Assembly: GCA_947374505.1 (NCBI GenBank)
Contig: CANCCE010000012.1
Coordinates: 1-24,429 of the forward strand
DNA from: Comamonadaceae bacterium
GTDB taxonomy: Bacteria > Pseudomonadota > Gammaproteobacteria > Burkholderiales > Burkholderiaceae_C
DNA: 24,429 nt
Direction: 5' to 3'
A model generated the notes under the pieces. The model was not told the DNA's origin. It made no database searches and saw nothing but the letters and a program-made list of their open reading frames with translations. The translations under genes and the position numbers were made by a program. The stretch's first letter is position 1; each line of letters opens with the position of its first letter. This document shows positions 13,297 to 22,038 of the stretch, in pieces.

Positions 13297-14544
13297 ATGA
13301 GCAAAGCGTTAGACGGCGTTCGCATCCTAGACTTCACCCACGTCCAATCGGGTCCCACCTGTACCCAGTTATTGGCATGGTTCGGTGCAGACGTGATCAA
13401 GGTCGAACGCGCCGGTGAAGGAGACGCGACTCGCGGACAACTGCGCGACATTCCGGGTGCTGACAGCCTGTATTTCACGATGCTCAACCACAACAAGCGT
13501 TCTATCACGCTCGACACGAAAAAAACCAAAGGCAAAGCCGTTCTGGATGAACTCATCAAGAACTGCGACGTGCTGGTGGAAAATTTTGCGCCCGGTGCGA
13601 TGGATCGCATGGGTATCACTTGGGAACATATCCACCAACTGAACCCACGCATGATCGTCGCCTCGGTCAAGGGCTTTGGTCCAGGACCTTACGAAGACTG
13701 CAAGGTCTACGAGAACGTTGCCCAATGCGCTGGCGGCGCGGCATCGACCACGGGTTTTGACGACGGTCCACCGCTGGTGACCGGCGCTCAGATCGGCGAC
13801 AGCGGCACCGGACTGCACTTGGCCTTGGGGATTCTCGCTGCACTTTACCAACGCAACACCACAGGACGGGGCCAAAAAGTACTCGCCCCGATGCAGGACG
13901 CCGTGCTGAACCTCTGCCGCGTCAAACTCCGCGACCAGCAACGCCTTGAGCGCACGGGCACCATGCACGAGTATCCGCAATACCCTGATGGTAAATTTGG
14001 AGAGGCCGTACCGCGTGCCGGCAATGCCTCTGGCGGCGGTCAGCCAGGCTCTATCTTGAAATGTAAGGGCTGGGAAACCGACCCCAACGCCTATATTTAC
14101 TTCATCACACAAGCTGGCGTTTGGCCGGCGGTGTGCAAGGTGATCGGCGAAGAAGGCTGGATCACCGACGATGCCTACGCCACGCCTGGCGCGCGCCTAT
14201 TGCACCTCAAACCCATCTTTGCCCGCATTGAGGAATGGACTAAGTCCAAGACCAAGTTCGAAGCGATGGATATTTTGAACCAGTTCGATATTCCTTGCGG
14301 ACCGATTCTGTCAATGAAAGAAATCGCCGAAGAACCTGCGTTAAGGGCCAGCGGCACCATCGTCGAAGTCGATCACCCCGTCCGCGGCAAATACCTCACG
14401 GTCGGAAATCCGATCAAGATGTCGGACAGCGCCACCGACGTGACGCGCTCCCCCCTACTGGGCGAACACACCGACGAAGTGCTCAAGCAGCTCGGCTTCA
14501 GCACAGATTACATCGCCGAATTACGCAGCGAACACGTCATCTGA
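13297..14544 (+). CDS. Formyl-CoA:oxalate CoA-transferase paralogue, copy 2
   Basis: 415 residues from ATG 13297, preceded by AGGAAA; the open frame back to 13240 lacks a ribosome site. It shares the Frc architecture with copy 1: DFTHVQSGPTCTQ at 12-24 with Q17, catalytic D168 (QIGDSGTGLHL), and LLGEHTDEVLKQLG at the end. Differences deserve note: the glycine loop reads AGNASGGGQPGS (241-252), with Ser for the first loop glycine and Ser for the Trp after PG, and the segment before the catalytic Asp is TTGFDDGPPLVTG instead of copy 1's longer TTGWWKGEQSGPM. Like copy 1 it has Gln (Q48) at the Oxalobacter W48 position. It may be a second Frc, or use another CoA donor or acceptor such as succinyl- or acetyl-CoA. 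It precedes the formate dehydrogenase genes by 46 bases. Confidence 0.9.
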   Translation: MSKALDGVRILDFTHVQSGPTCTQLLAWFGADVIKVERAGEGDATRGQLRDIPGADSLYFTMLNHNKRSITLDTKKTKGKAVLDELIKNCDVLVENFAPGAMDRMGITWEHIHQLNPRMIVASVKGFGPGPYEDCKVYENVAQCAGGAASTTGFDDGPPLVTGAQIGDSGTGLHLALGILAALYQRNTTGRGQKVLAPMQDAVLNLCRVKLRDQQRLERTGTMHEYPQYPDGKFGEAVPRAGNASGGGQPGSILKCKGWETDPNAYIYFITQAGVWPAVCKVIGEEGWITDDAYATPGARLLHLKPIFARIEEWTKSKTKFEAMDILNQFDIPCGPILSMKEIAEEPALRASGTIVEVDHPVRGKYLTVGNPIKMSDSATDVTRSPLLGEHTDEVLKQLGFSTDYIAELRSEHVI

Positions 14545-14590
14545 AACAGACGTCTAGCCACTATTTTCAAAGACATCCCTACAAGCCACC

Positions 14591-16288
14591 ATGAACTATC
14601 CGATCATTCCTATCGCCGTAGCAACGGCCTCAACCAAGCAGCGCAAGCGTGAAGCGCCAAAAGGAAGACGCGTCGATCCCGTCGCGCTGACGGAGGTTCA
14701 AGGTTTGCTCGGAACAGAGTCGAGACAGGCTGACTTGTTGATTGAACACCTGCATAAAATTCAAGATCGTTTTGGCCATTTGTCTGCCGCACATCTGGCG
14801 GCGCTGGCGCAAGAAATGCGCATGCCGCAAACCTCAGTTTATGAAGTCGCTACGTTTTATCACCACTTCGACGTGGTGAAAGAAGGCGAAGCGGCACCCG
14901 CCGCACTGACTGTGCGAGTCTGTGACGGTCTGTCTTGCGAGTTGGCCGGTGCACAAGAGCTGCTGGCGAAACTGCCTGCCCTGCTGGGCCGCGAGATCCG
15001 CGTCATTGCAGCGCCCTGCATTGGTCGTTGCGAGCAAGCGCCAGCAGCGGTGGTCGGCCAAAATCCGGTCCCTAACGCCACCTGCGAGAGCATCGCCGCC
15101 ACGGTCAAAGCCAACGCTGTTCAGCACATTCCGAGCGGATTCATTGACTTGGCCGGCTACAAAAAGACGGGGGGTTACCAGCTGCTCGAGCAATGCGTTT
15201 CAGGTCAGCGTGATGTCGAATCGGTGATCAAGAGCATGGAAGACTCCGGTCTGCGCGGTTTGGGCGGCGCCGGCTTTCCTTCAGGGCGCAAGTGGCGCAT
15301 TGTGAAGGCCGAAAAAGGCCCGCGCCTGATGGCCGTGAACATCGACGAAGGCGAACCCGGCACCTTCAAAGATCGCGTTTATCTGGAGCGTGACCCGCAC
15401 CGTTTTCTAGAAGGCATGTTGATCGCTGCCTGGGCCGTCGGCATCGACAAAATCTACGTCTACCTGCGCGATGAATACCACGGCTGCAGGACCATGCTGG
15501 AAGCAGAACTCGCCAAACTCCGACTGGCAGCACCGATGGTCGGCATGCCTGAAATCGAATTGCGCCGTGGCGCTGGTGCCTACATTTGCGGTGAAGAATC
15601 CGCCATGATCGAATCCATCGAAGGCAAACGCGGCATGCCCCGCCTGCGGCCACCCTATGTGGCACAAGTCGGCCTGTTTGGCCGCCCAACGCTGGAGCAC
15701 AACTTTGAAACGCTGTTCTGGGTCCGCGACATCCTGACCAAAGGCGGCGACTGGTTTGCCTCGCATGGACGCCACGACCGCAAAGGACTTCGTTCATTCT
15801 CAGTCTCAGGTCGGGTTAAAAATCCGGGTATGAAGCTGGCCCCCGCCGGCATCACGATTCAGGAATTGATCGACGAACATTGCGGCGGTATGCAAGAGGA
15901 CCATGACTTTTATGCCTACTTGCCTGGCGGCGCTTCGGGCGGGATTTTGCCAGCCAGCATGAACACCATTCCGCTGGACTTCGACACCCTGCAGCCGTAC
16001 GGCTGCTTCATCGGTTCAGCGGCTGTCATCGTGCTGTCTGACAAAGACACGGCCACCGACGCTGCCCGCAACATGATGCGTTTTTTCAAACACGAGTCTT
16101 GCGGTCAGTGCACGCCCTGCCGCGTCGGCACCGCCAAGGCCGAGCACCTGATGGCGCAGCCCAAGTGGGACTTAGCGCTGCTGGCTGATTTGTCGCTGGT
16201 GATGCGTGATGCGTCCATCTGCGGTCTCGGTCAAGCCGCGCCCAACCCGATGGACTGTGTCGTCAAATATTTCGCGCACGAACTGTGA
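14591..16288 (+). CDS. NAD-dependent formate dehydrogenase beta subunit (NuoE-NuoF fusion, diaphorase)
   Basis: 565 residues. The N-terminal third is a NuoE-like thioredoxin-fold domain with 2Fe-2S ligands C111, C116, C143 and C147 (CDGLSC, PCIGRC). The rest is NuoF-like: the FMN/NADH region GLRGLGGAGFPSGRKW (221-236), DEGEPGTFKDR (252-262), GAGAYICGEESA (327-338), and a 4Fe-4S cluster at C504, C507, C510 (ESCGQCTPCR) and C544. It passes electrons from the formate-oxidising alpha subunit to NAD+. In FdsGBA enzymes these two parts are separate genes; the fused form resembles FDH1 of Methylorubrum. The alpha gene follows 55 bases later. Its place next to oxc/frc indicates it burns the formate made from oxalate. 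ATG 14591 has little Shine-Dalgarno. Confidence 0.94.
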   Translation: MNYPIIPIAVATASTKQRKREAPKGRRVDPVALTEVQGLLGTESRQADLLIEHLHKIQDRFGHLSAAHLAALAQEMRMPQTSVYEVATFYHHFDVVKEGEAAPAALTVRVCDGLSCELAGAQELLAKLPALLGREIRVIAAPCIGRCEQAPAAVVGQNPVPNATCESIAATVKANAVQHIPSGFIDLAGYKKTGGYQLLEQCVSGQRDVESVIKSMEDSGLRGLGGAGFPSGRKWRIVKAEKGPRLMAVNIDEGEPGTFKDRVYLERDPHRFLEGMLIAAWAVGIDKIYVYLRDEYHGCRTMLEAELAKLRLAAPMVGMPEIELRRGAGAYICGEESAMIESIEGKRGMPRLRPPYVAQVGLFGRPTLEHNFETLFWVRDILTKGGDWFASHGRHDRKGLRSFSVSGRVKNPGMKLAPAGITIQELIDEHCGGMQEDHDFYAYLPGGASGGILPASMNTIPLDFDTLQPYGCFIGSAAVIVLSDKDTATDAARNMMRFFKHESCGQCTPCRVGTAKAEHLMAQPKWDLALLADLSLVMRDASICGLGQAAPNPMDCVVKYFAHEL

Positions 16289-16343
16289 TGCCACTTTTGT
16301 CACATCAAGTCTTCCGCTTTAAAGCCTGTTTTAAGGATCAACC

Positions 16344-19181
16344 ATGAACGCCATCACCCGCCAAGAACTCGCTGAGCTGGATGCGCCGCTGGTGAACTTC
16401 AGCCTCAACGGCCGCGAAGTCTCGGGACGCGCCACCGAAACCCTGCTGCAAGTCGCCAAACGCGAAGGTGTGGAGATCCCTCACCTGTGCTTCAAAGAAG
16501 GCATGGAGGCGGTGGGCAACTGCCGCTCCTGCATGGTCGAGATCAACGGTGAACGGGTGTTGGCACCGTCGTGCTGCCGCGCGCCAACAGCTGGCATGAA
16601 GGTCGTCACCGACAGCGAGCGCGCCGTCGCCTCACAAAAGCTGGTGCTCGAATTGCTGCTGTCGGACATGCCCGAAAAAGAATACACGCGCAACAACGAA
16701 GTCGACCAATGGGCAGCCAAGATCGGTGTCGGCAAGCCGCGCTTTGAAGCCCGCAAGCACGTGCGTCAAGACCTCTCGCACCCGGCCATCGCCGTCAACT
16801 TGGACGCTTGCATCCAGTGCACGCGCTGCCTGCGCGCCTGCCGTGACGAGCAAGTCAATGACGTCATTGGTCTGGCTTTTCGCGGTGACCACGCGAAAAT
16901 CGTTTTCGACATGGACGACGCCATGGGTGCGTCCACCTGCGTGGCCTGCGGCGAATGCGTGCAAGCCTGCCCGACCGGCGCACTGATGCCGGCGCGCGAA
17001 GCCGCGTTGAGCGTGCCCGACAAACAGGTCGAGTCAGTCTGTCCTTATTGCGGCGTAGGCTGCCAGCTGACCTACAACGTCAAAGACGACAAGATTTTGT
17101 TTGTCGAAGGCCGGGACGGCCCGTCGAACCATGGCCGTTTGTGTGTCAAGGGTCGCTACGGCTTTGACTATGCCCACCACCCGCATCGCCTGACGGTACC
17201 GCTGATCCGCCGTGCCGATGCGCCTAAAACCGGCGACTTCAGCATGGACCCGGACCGCGTGATGGACATCTTTCGCGAAGCCAGCTGGGAAGAAGCACTT
17301 GAGTTTGCCGGCGGCAAGTTGGCGGCTATCCGTGACCAGTACGGTAAAAAATCGCTCGCCGGTTTTGGCTCTGCCAAGGGCAGCAACGAAGAAGCCTATT
17401 TGTTCCAAAAATTGGTCCGCGTCGGCTTCGGCAGCAACAACGTTGACCACTGCACCCGCTTGTGCCACGCCTCATCTGTCGTGGCCTTGCTCGAAGGCAT
17501 TGGCTCGGGCGGTGTCTCGAACCCGGTAATGGACGTGACCAAGGCTGAAGTGGTCATCATCATCGGTGCCAACCCGACGGTGAACCACCCGGTCGCCGCC
17601 ACTTGGATCAAGAACGCCGTCCAAAACGGCACCAAGCTCCTCATCCTTGACCCACGCCGCTCAGACCTGAGCCGCATGGCGCATCGCCATCTGCAGTTCA
17701 AACCCGACACCGATGTACCACTGCTGAACGCCATGATGAACGTCATCGTGAGCGAAGGTCTGGTCAATGAGGCATTCATCGCCAGCCGCACCATTGGCTA
17801 TGAAGAGCTACGCAAAAACGTCGAAGGTTACACACCCGAATTGATGGCCCCCATCTGCGGTATCGACGCTGACACCATCCGCTATGTCGCGCGCTTGTAC
17901 GCCACCTCCAACAGCTCCATGATTTTGTGGGGCATGGGCGTCTCTCAGCACGTGCACGGCACCGACAACGCACGCTGCCTGATTGCCCTCGCGCTGATGA
18001 CCGGCCAGATTGGCCGTCCAGGCACCGGCCTGCATCCGCTGCGGGGCCAGAACAACGTTCAGGGCGCGTCCGACGCCGGCCTGATCCCAATGATGTTTCC
18101 GGACTACCAGCACGTCACAAGCGCGGCAGTGCGCGCCAGTTTTGAAAAGGCCTGGAGCGTGCCTGAGGGCTCGCTCGACGCCCAGCCCGGCCTGACCGTG
18201 GTCGAGGTCATGCACGCCATCAAAAAAGGCGGCATTCGCGGTATGTACGTGCAGGGCGAGAATCCGGCCATGTCGGACCCCGACGCCAACCATGCCCGTG
18301 AATCACTGGCAGCACTCGATCACCTCGTGGTGCAAGATATTTTCTTGACTGAAACCGCCTATCTGGCCGACGTCATTTTGCCGGCCAGCGCCTTTCCTGA
18401 AAAGGACGGCAGCTTCACCAACACCGACCGGCTGGTGCAGATGGGCCGCAAAGCCGTCAACCCGCCCGGCGATGCGCGGCAAGATTTGTGGATCATTCAG
18501 CAGATCGCCAAGCGCATGGGCTGCGACTGGCACTACAACCATGTCAGCGAAGTTTTCGACGAAATGCGCCACACCATGCCGAGCATTGGCGGCATCACCT
18601 GGGACCGTCTGGAGCGCGAGCACTCGGTCACCTACCCGTGCCTGAAAGAAGGCGATCCGGGTCAGTCTGTGGTCTTCGTCGACAGCTTCCCAAGCGAGAC
18701 CGGTCGAGCCCGCTTTGTCCCGGCTGACATCATCCCGGCCAATGAGCGGCCCGACACCGAGTACCCGCTGGTGCTCATCACAGGCCGTCAGTTGGAGCAT
18801 TGGCACACCGGCAGCATGACGCGTCGAGCCACCGTGCTGGACGCCATAGAGCCCGATCCAGTGGCTTTGGTTCACCCGCTTGACTTGGCCGACATGGGCG
18901 GCAAGCCCGGCGACATCGTGACCATCGCGTCTCGCCGCGGTCAAGTCGCCCTCTACGCACGCGCCGACGACAGCTCGCCACGCGGTGCTGTGTTTGTGCC
19001 CTTTTGCTATTACGAAGCGGCCATCAACAAACTGACCAACGCGGCACTCGATCCATTCGCCAAAATTCCTGAGTTCAAATACTGCGCCATTCGGGTCTCG
19101 CTGGGTGGCATTCCTCCCGTGCAGAACAGCTATGGTGGCGGCCAAGCGTTAGAGAATTCCATCGCATTAAGAACGGCCTGA
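16344..19181 (+). CDS. NAD-dependent formate dehydrogenase alpha (catalytic) subunit
   Basis: 945 residues, molybdenum or tungsten bis-MGD enzyme that oxidises formate to CO2. Order of domains: a NuoG-like 2Fe-2S domain (C49, C60, C63, C77); two ferredoxin-like 4Fe-4S clusters (C156, C159, C162, C166 and C199, C202, C205, C209); the FdhF-like domain with its own 4Fe-4S cluster (C233, C236, C240, C267; CPYCGVGC); the metal-binding cysteine C374 followed by H375 (CTRLCHASS), replacing selenocysteine of E. coli FdhF; and a C-terminal cap (ITGRQLEHWHTGSMTRR, about 813-829) that binds the pterin. The electron path leads to the fused beta subunit encoded just upstream. No gamma, delta (FdsD) or chaperone (FdsC/FdhD) gene lies in the window. 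Ribosome site AAGGA precedes ATG 16344. Confidence 0.95.
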   Translation: MNAITRQELAELDAPLVNFSLNGREVSGRATETLLQVAKREGVEIPHLCFKEGMEAVGNCRSCMVEINGERVLAPSCCRAPTAGMKVVTDSERAVASQKLVLELLLSDMPEKEYTRNNEVDQWAAKIGVGKPRFEARKHVRQDLSHPAIAVNLDACIQCTRCLRACRDEQVNDVIGLAFRGDHAKIVFDMDDAMGASTCVACGECVQACPTGALMPAREAALSVPDKQVESVCPYCGVGCQLTYNVKDDKILFVEGRDGPSNHGRLCVKGRYGFDYAHHPHRLTVPLIRRADAPKTGDFSMDPDRVMDIFREASWEEALEFAGGKLAAIRDQYGKKSLAGFGSAKGSNEEAYLFQKLVRVGFGSNNVDHCTRLCHASSVVALLEGIGSGGVSNPVMDVTKAEVVIIIGANPTVNHPVAATWIKNAVQNGTKLLILDPRRSDLSRMAHRHLQFKPDTDVPLLNAMMNVIVSEGLVNEAFIASRTIGYEELRKNVEGYTPELMAPICGIDADTIRYVARLYATSNSSMILWGMGVSQHVHGTDNARCLIALALMTGQIGRPGTGLHPLRGQNNVQGASDAGLIPMMFPDYQHVTSAAVRASFEKAWSVPEGSLDAQPGLTVVEVMHAIKKGGIRGMYVQGENPAMSDPDANHARESLAALDHLVVQDIFLTETAYLADVILPASAFPEKDGSFTNTDRLVQMGRKAVNPPGDARQDLWIIQQIAKRMGCDWHYNHVSEVFDEMRHTMPSIGGITWDRLEREHSVTYPCLKEGDPGQSVVFVDSFPSETGRARFVPADIIPANERPDTEYPLVLITGRQLEHWHTGSMTRRATVLDAIEPDPVALVHPLDLADMGGKPGDIVTIASRRGQVALYARADDSSPRGAVFVPFCYYEAAINKLTNAALDPFAKIPEFKYCAIRVSLGGIPPVQNSYGGGQALENSIALRTA

Positions 19182-19374
19182 AGTCATCGCTTTTGAGCTT
19201 GGCATGCGTTGCAATGGTGTTTTTTTGGTTTTCAGAGGCAAATGAGCAACAAAAAAGAGCAAAAAAGTGATTTCTACCTGTGAAAACGCTGATTTCTCCA
19301 GTAGCATCCGCAATGCCAGTGGTGAGTAGTTATCTTCATTGGTGATTTATCAACTTTCAGAAGGAAAATCAATC
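19182..19374. other. Intergenic stretch between fdh alpha and the histone-like gene
   Basis: About 190 bases that turn AT-rich after 19215 (runs of T and A). No hairpin terminator with a T-run is obvious after the dehydrogenase stop, and no clear sigma-70 promoter pair stands out. The only firm element is the ribosome site AAGGA at about 19361-19365 for the next gene. Confidence 0.5.
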
Positions 19375-19839
19375 ATGGCAACTGCGAAAAAAGCACCGGC
19401 AAAAAAAGCAGCCGCAAAAAAGGCTGCACCGGCAAAAAAAGTAGCTGCAAAAAAAGCAGCCCCCGCTAAGAAAGTAGCTCCAGCGAAAAAAGTAGTCGCT
19501 AAAAAAGCAGCGCCTGCAAAAAAGGTCGCCGCTAAAAAAGCAGCTCCTGCAAAGAAGGTCGCCGCTAAAAAGGCCCCTGCTAAAAAACGCACCCCTAATG
19601 CAGCGTTCATGAAGCCACTGACCCTGAGCCCAGCTCTGGCAGCCGTGGTCGGCGACAAGCCACTGCCACGCACTGAAATTGTCAGCAAGCTCTGGGTTTA
19701 CATCAAAGCCAAAGGCCTGCAGGACAAAGTCAACAAGCGCATGATCAACGCAGACGACAAGCTGAAAGCCGTCTTCGGCAAAGCCCAAGTCTCGATGTTC
19801 GAGATGGCTGGCCTGATCGGCAAGCACATCGTCAAATAA
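19375..19839 (+). CDS. Histone H1-like Lys/Ala-rich protein with C-terminal SWIB domain
   Basis: 154 residues from ATG 19375, with an AAGGA ribosome site. Residues 2-71 are a low-complexity basic tail of repeated KKAAPAKKVA-type units, like the C-terminal tails of eukaryotic H1 and bacterial AlgP/Hc-like proteins. Residues about 73-154 form a SWIB/MDM2-like domain (FMKPLTLSPALAAVVG, LPRTEIVSKLWVYIKAKGLQD, LKAVFGK..VSMFEMAGLIGKHI). The fusion is known in Burkholderiales and resembles chlamydial SWIB proteins. It probably binds DNA without sequence preference through the tail and may compact the nucleoid; the SWIB partner in bacteria is unknown. The start was chosen because the 12 upstream residues are not of this composition. 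A hairpin terminator follows. Confidence 0.9.
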   Translation: MATAKKAPAKKAAAKKAAPAKKVAAKKAAPAKKVAPAKKVVAKKAAPAKKVAAKKAAPAKKVAAKKAPAKKRTPNAAFMKPLTLSPALAAVVGDKPLPRTEIVSKLWVYIKAKGLQDKVNKRMINADDKLKAVFGKAQVSMFEMAGLIGKHIVK

Positions 19840-19860
19840 TCAGCTCGGCTGATGATCAAA

Positions 19861-19886
19861 AGACCGGTTCGCCGGTCTTTTTTTTG
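19861..19886 (+). terminator. Rho-independent terminator of the histone-like gene
   Basis: AGACCGG-TTCG-CCGGTCT is a perfect 7-bp stem with a UUCG tetraloop followed by eight or more T. It ends the plus-strand transcript. Confidence 0.95.
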
Positions 19887-19889
19887 CTC

Positions 19890-19927
19890 AAAAAAAACCG
19901 ACCCATGTGTGAACTGGGCCGGCTTTT
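19890..19927 (-). terminator. Rho-independent terminator of sodB
   Basis: On the minus strand CCGGCCCA pairs with TGGGTCGG (one G-U pair) across a 9-base loop and is followed by seven or more T. It abuts the plus-strand terminator of the histone-like gene, so the convergent genes each have their own stop signal. Confidence 0.85.
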
Positions 19928-19961
19928 TGAAGGACGTTGAACGGTATGTTCAGCGGTCAGG

Positions 19962-20546
19962 TCAGGCTGCGAAGTTGGCTTCAGCGAACTTCCAGTTAGC
20001 CAGGTTCGACAGGAAGGTTTCGACAAACTTAGGGCGCGCGTTGCGGTAGTCGATGTAGTAAGCGTGCTCCCAGACGTCGACGGTCAGAAGGGCTTTGTCA
20101 GCGGTGGTCAGAGGCGTGCCGGCAGGACCCGTGTTGACAATGTCAACCGAGCCGTCAGGCTTTTTCACAAGCCACGTCCAGCCGGAACCGAAGTTGCCAA
20201 CGGCTGATTTCACGAAAGCTTCTTTGAAGGCGGCGTAAGAGCCAAATTTGGCGTTGATGGCTTGTGCCAACGCGCCGGTAGGCTCGCCACCACCCGCAGG
20301 CTTCATGCAGCTCCAGAAAAAGGTGTGGTTCCACACTTGAGCCGCATTGTTGTAAACGCCACCCGTCGACTTCTTGATGATATCTTCCAGGCTCATGGCT
20401 TCAAACTCAGTGCCCTTTTGCAGGTTGTTGAGATTGACCACATAAGCGTTGTGGTGCTTACCGTGGTGGTATTCAAAAGTCTCTTGGCTGTAATGAGGCG
20501 CCAAAGCATCGATAGCGTAGGGCAAAGACGGGAGAGTATGTTCCAT
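19962..20546 (-). CDS. sodB: Superoxide dismutase, Fe type
   Basis: 194 residues, cytoplasmic enzyme turning superoxide into O2 and H2O2. The metal ligands fall at the same numbers as in E. coli SodB: H27 (EYHHGKHH), H74 (QVWNHTFFW), D157 and H161 (DVWEHAYYIDY). Q70 before the second ligand is the position used by the iron form for the outer-sphere Gln. No signal peptide. A good ribosome site (AAGGA) precedes ATG. The gene lies 50 bases downstream of xseA on the same strand, an order common in Comamonadaceae, and ends in its own terminator. Confidence 0.97.
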   Translation of the reverse strand: MEHTLPSLPYAIDALAPHYSQETFEYHHGKHHNAYVVNLNNLQKGTEFEAMSLEDIIKKSTGGVYNNAAQVWNHTFFWSCMKPAGGGEPTGALAQAINAKFGSYAAFKEAFVKSAVGNFGSGWTWLVKKPDGSVDIVNTGPAGTPLTTADKALLTVDVWEHAYYIDYRNARPKFVETFLSNLANWKFAEANFAA

Positions 20547-20596
20547 AGCGTTTTTCCTTAAGGGTCGTTTAAATAAAGACTTAGAGATTGTAAAAA

Positions 20597-21892
20597 CTAA
20601 ATGAGATGGCGTTGCGACACCGTCAAATTAACCTCGCCATCAGCCAAAGTAGCGCGCACCGGCTGGCCGACGCTGAGTTGTTTTGCACGGGTCAAGGCTT
20701 GCCCTTGCACATCAGACAACCAAGCATAGCCACGCTGCAAAACAAGGTGCGGGTCGAGAAGTTCAAGCCGTGTTTGAGCGCGCTCTAAGCGCTGACGCTG
20801 GCTTGCGGCAGAAGTGGTCATGGCCTTTGGCAAATCTTTATCAAAAGCGTTCAGTTGGCTCGATTGACGCTGCAAAGCAAAACGCGCGGCATGCCGAAGC
20901 CGTTGTGCCTGCAGCGCCAGACCCGCCTTTTCGCGCGCCACCAAGTGTGAGGGCTGAGTCACTTTGGAGGCCGCCCAGTCAAGCCGTTGGTTGCTGGACT
21001 CGAGTTGCCGGTCCACGGCATTTTGCAGTCGATCACGTGTCAGTTCCAAGGCCCGTAACCAAACGCTCTGCGGTTGTGCGCAGAGTTCTGCTGCAGCCGT
21101 CGGCGTCGGTGCCCGCACATCTGCGCAAAAATCGGCAATGGTGAAATCAGTCTCATGGCCGACGCCTGAGACCACCGGTATCGGCGACGCGACGATGGCG
21201 CGGGCTAAAGACTCATCGTTGAAGGCCCAGAGGTCTTCCATCGCGCCACCGCCGCGAACCAACAGCAAGACGTCGACTTCAGCACGCTTTACAGCCTTGC
21301 CAAAGGCTTGCAACAACTCACCCGCCGCTTGCGCACCCTGCACGCTGGCCGGGTAAATCACCACCGAAACATGCGGTGCGCGGCGCGAAAGCGTGCTGAC
21401 CACATCGTGCAATGCAGCGGCTCCCAGCGAAGTGATGATGCCGATGGTGCGAGGCAACAGCGGCAGGCTGCGTTTACGGGCGAGATCGAACAAGCCTTCG
21501 GCGTCGAGCTTGGCTTTTAGCCGTGCGAATTGCTCAAACCAGTTGCCCTGCCCGGCTTCCCGCAAGGACTCGACCACCAGCTGCAACTCGCCACGCGGCT
21601 CGTACACGCCCAAACGGCCGCGTACCTCGACCAACAAGCCATCGCGTGGCGAAAAGTCCAACATCGAAGCCGCCCGCCGGAACATCGCGCAACGCACTTG
21701 GCCTTGTTCGTCCTTCAGATTGAAATAGCAGTGGCCACTGGTGGCACGGGAAAAGCCGGCGATTTCGCCCTTCACCGCCACCGGGTTGAAGCGCGCCTCC
21801 AGGCTGTCGGCAATGGCGCGCAACAGCGAACCCACAGGCCAAATTCGAACGCCAGAGGCTGACAGGCCCGCCTCCTGCAGAGGTTCAAACAA
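20597..21892 (-). CDS. xseA: Exodeoxyribonuclease VII large subunit
   Basis: 431 residues from a TTG at 21892. An in-frame stop lies about 36 bases upstream, and GGAG sits a few bases before the TTG, so this non-ATG start is well supported. The N-terminal OB-fold (about 35-110) shows VKGEIAGFSRATSGHCYFNL. The catalytic region has GIITSLGAAALHDVVSTLSRR, LLLVRGGGAMEDLWAFND and SGVGHETDFTIADFCADVRA, followed by a long helical coiled-coil part (about 280-400) and a short end with the RGYAWLSD motif. With XseB (not in the window) it degrades single-stranded DNA from both ends. Divergent from exbB, upstream of sodB. Confidence 0.96.
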   Translation of the reverse strand: MFEPLQEAGLSASGVRIWPVGSLLRAIADSLEARFNPVAVKGEIAGFSRATSGHCYFNLKDEQGQVRCAMFRRAASMLDFSPRDGLLVEVRGRLGVYEPRGELQLVVESLREAGQGNWFEQFARLKAKLDAEGLFDLARKRSLPLLPRTIGIITSLGAAALHDVVSTLSRRAPHVSVVIYPASVQGAQAAGELLQAFGKAVKRAEVDVLLLVRGGGAMEDLWAFNDESLARAIVASPIPVVSGVGHETDFTIADFCADVRAPTPTAAAELCAQPQSVWLRALELTRDRLQNAVDRQLESSNQRLDWAASKVTQPSHLVAREKAGLALQAQRLRHAARFALQRQSSQLNAFDKDLPKAMTTSAASQRQRLERAQTRLELLDPHLVLQRGYAWLSDVQGQALTRAKQLSVGQPVRATLADGEVNLTVSQRHLI

Positions 21893-22038
21893 GATGGGCT
21901 CCGGGCACTTGAGCAGAAGGGTTCAGGTCTGGGGTCATCGAAGAATGAAGATGCGTCACTGGTTAAAAATTGATCGTTCTGTCTGGATCTCATGCTGGTG
22001 CGAGCACGGCAGCGTAAGCTGGAAGGTTGCACACAAAG

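Noticed and set aside
19377..19590. Repetitive tract considered as a CRISPR or tandem-repeat array
   Set aside because: The repeats are short, irregular, without unique spacers, and are explained by codons for KKAAPAKK units.
19350..19827. Minus-strand frames opposite the histone-like gene giving Phe/Ala-rich repeats
   Set aside because: These simply mirror the repetitive Lys/Ala codons; the plus-strand frame has the ribosome site, SWIB domain and terminator.
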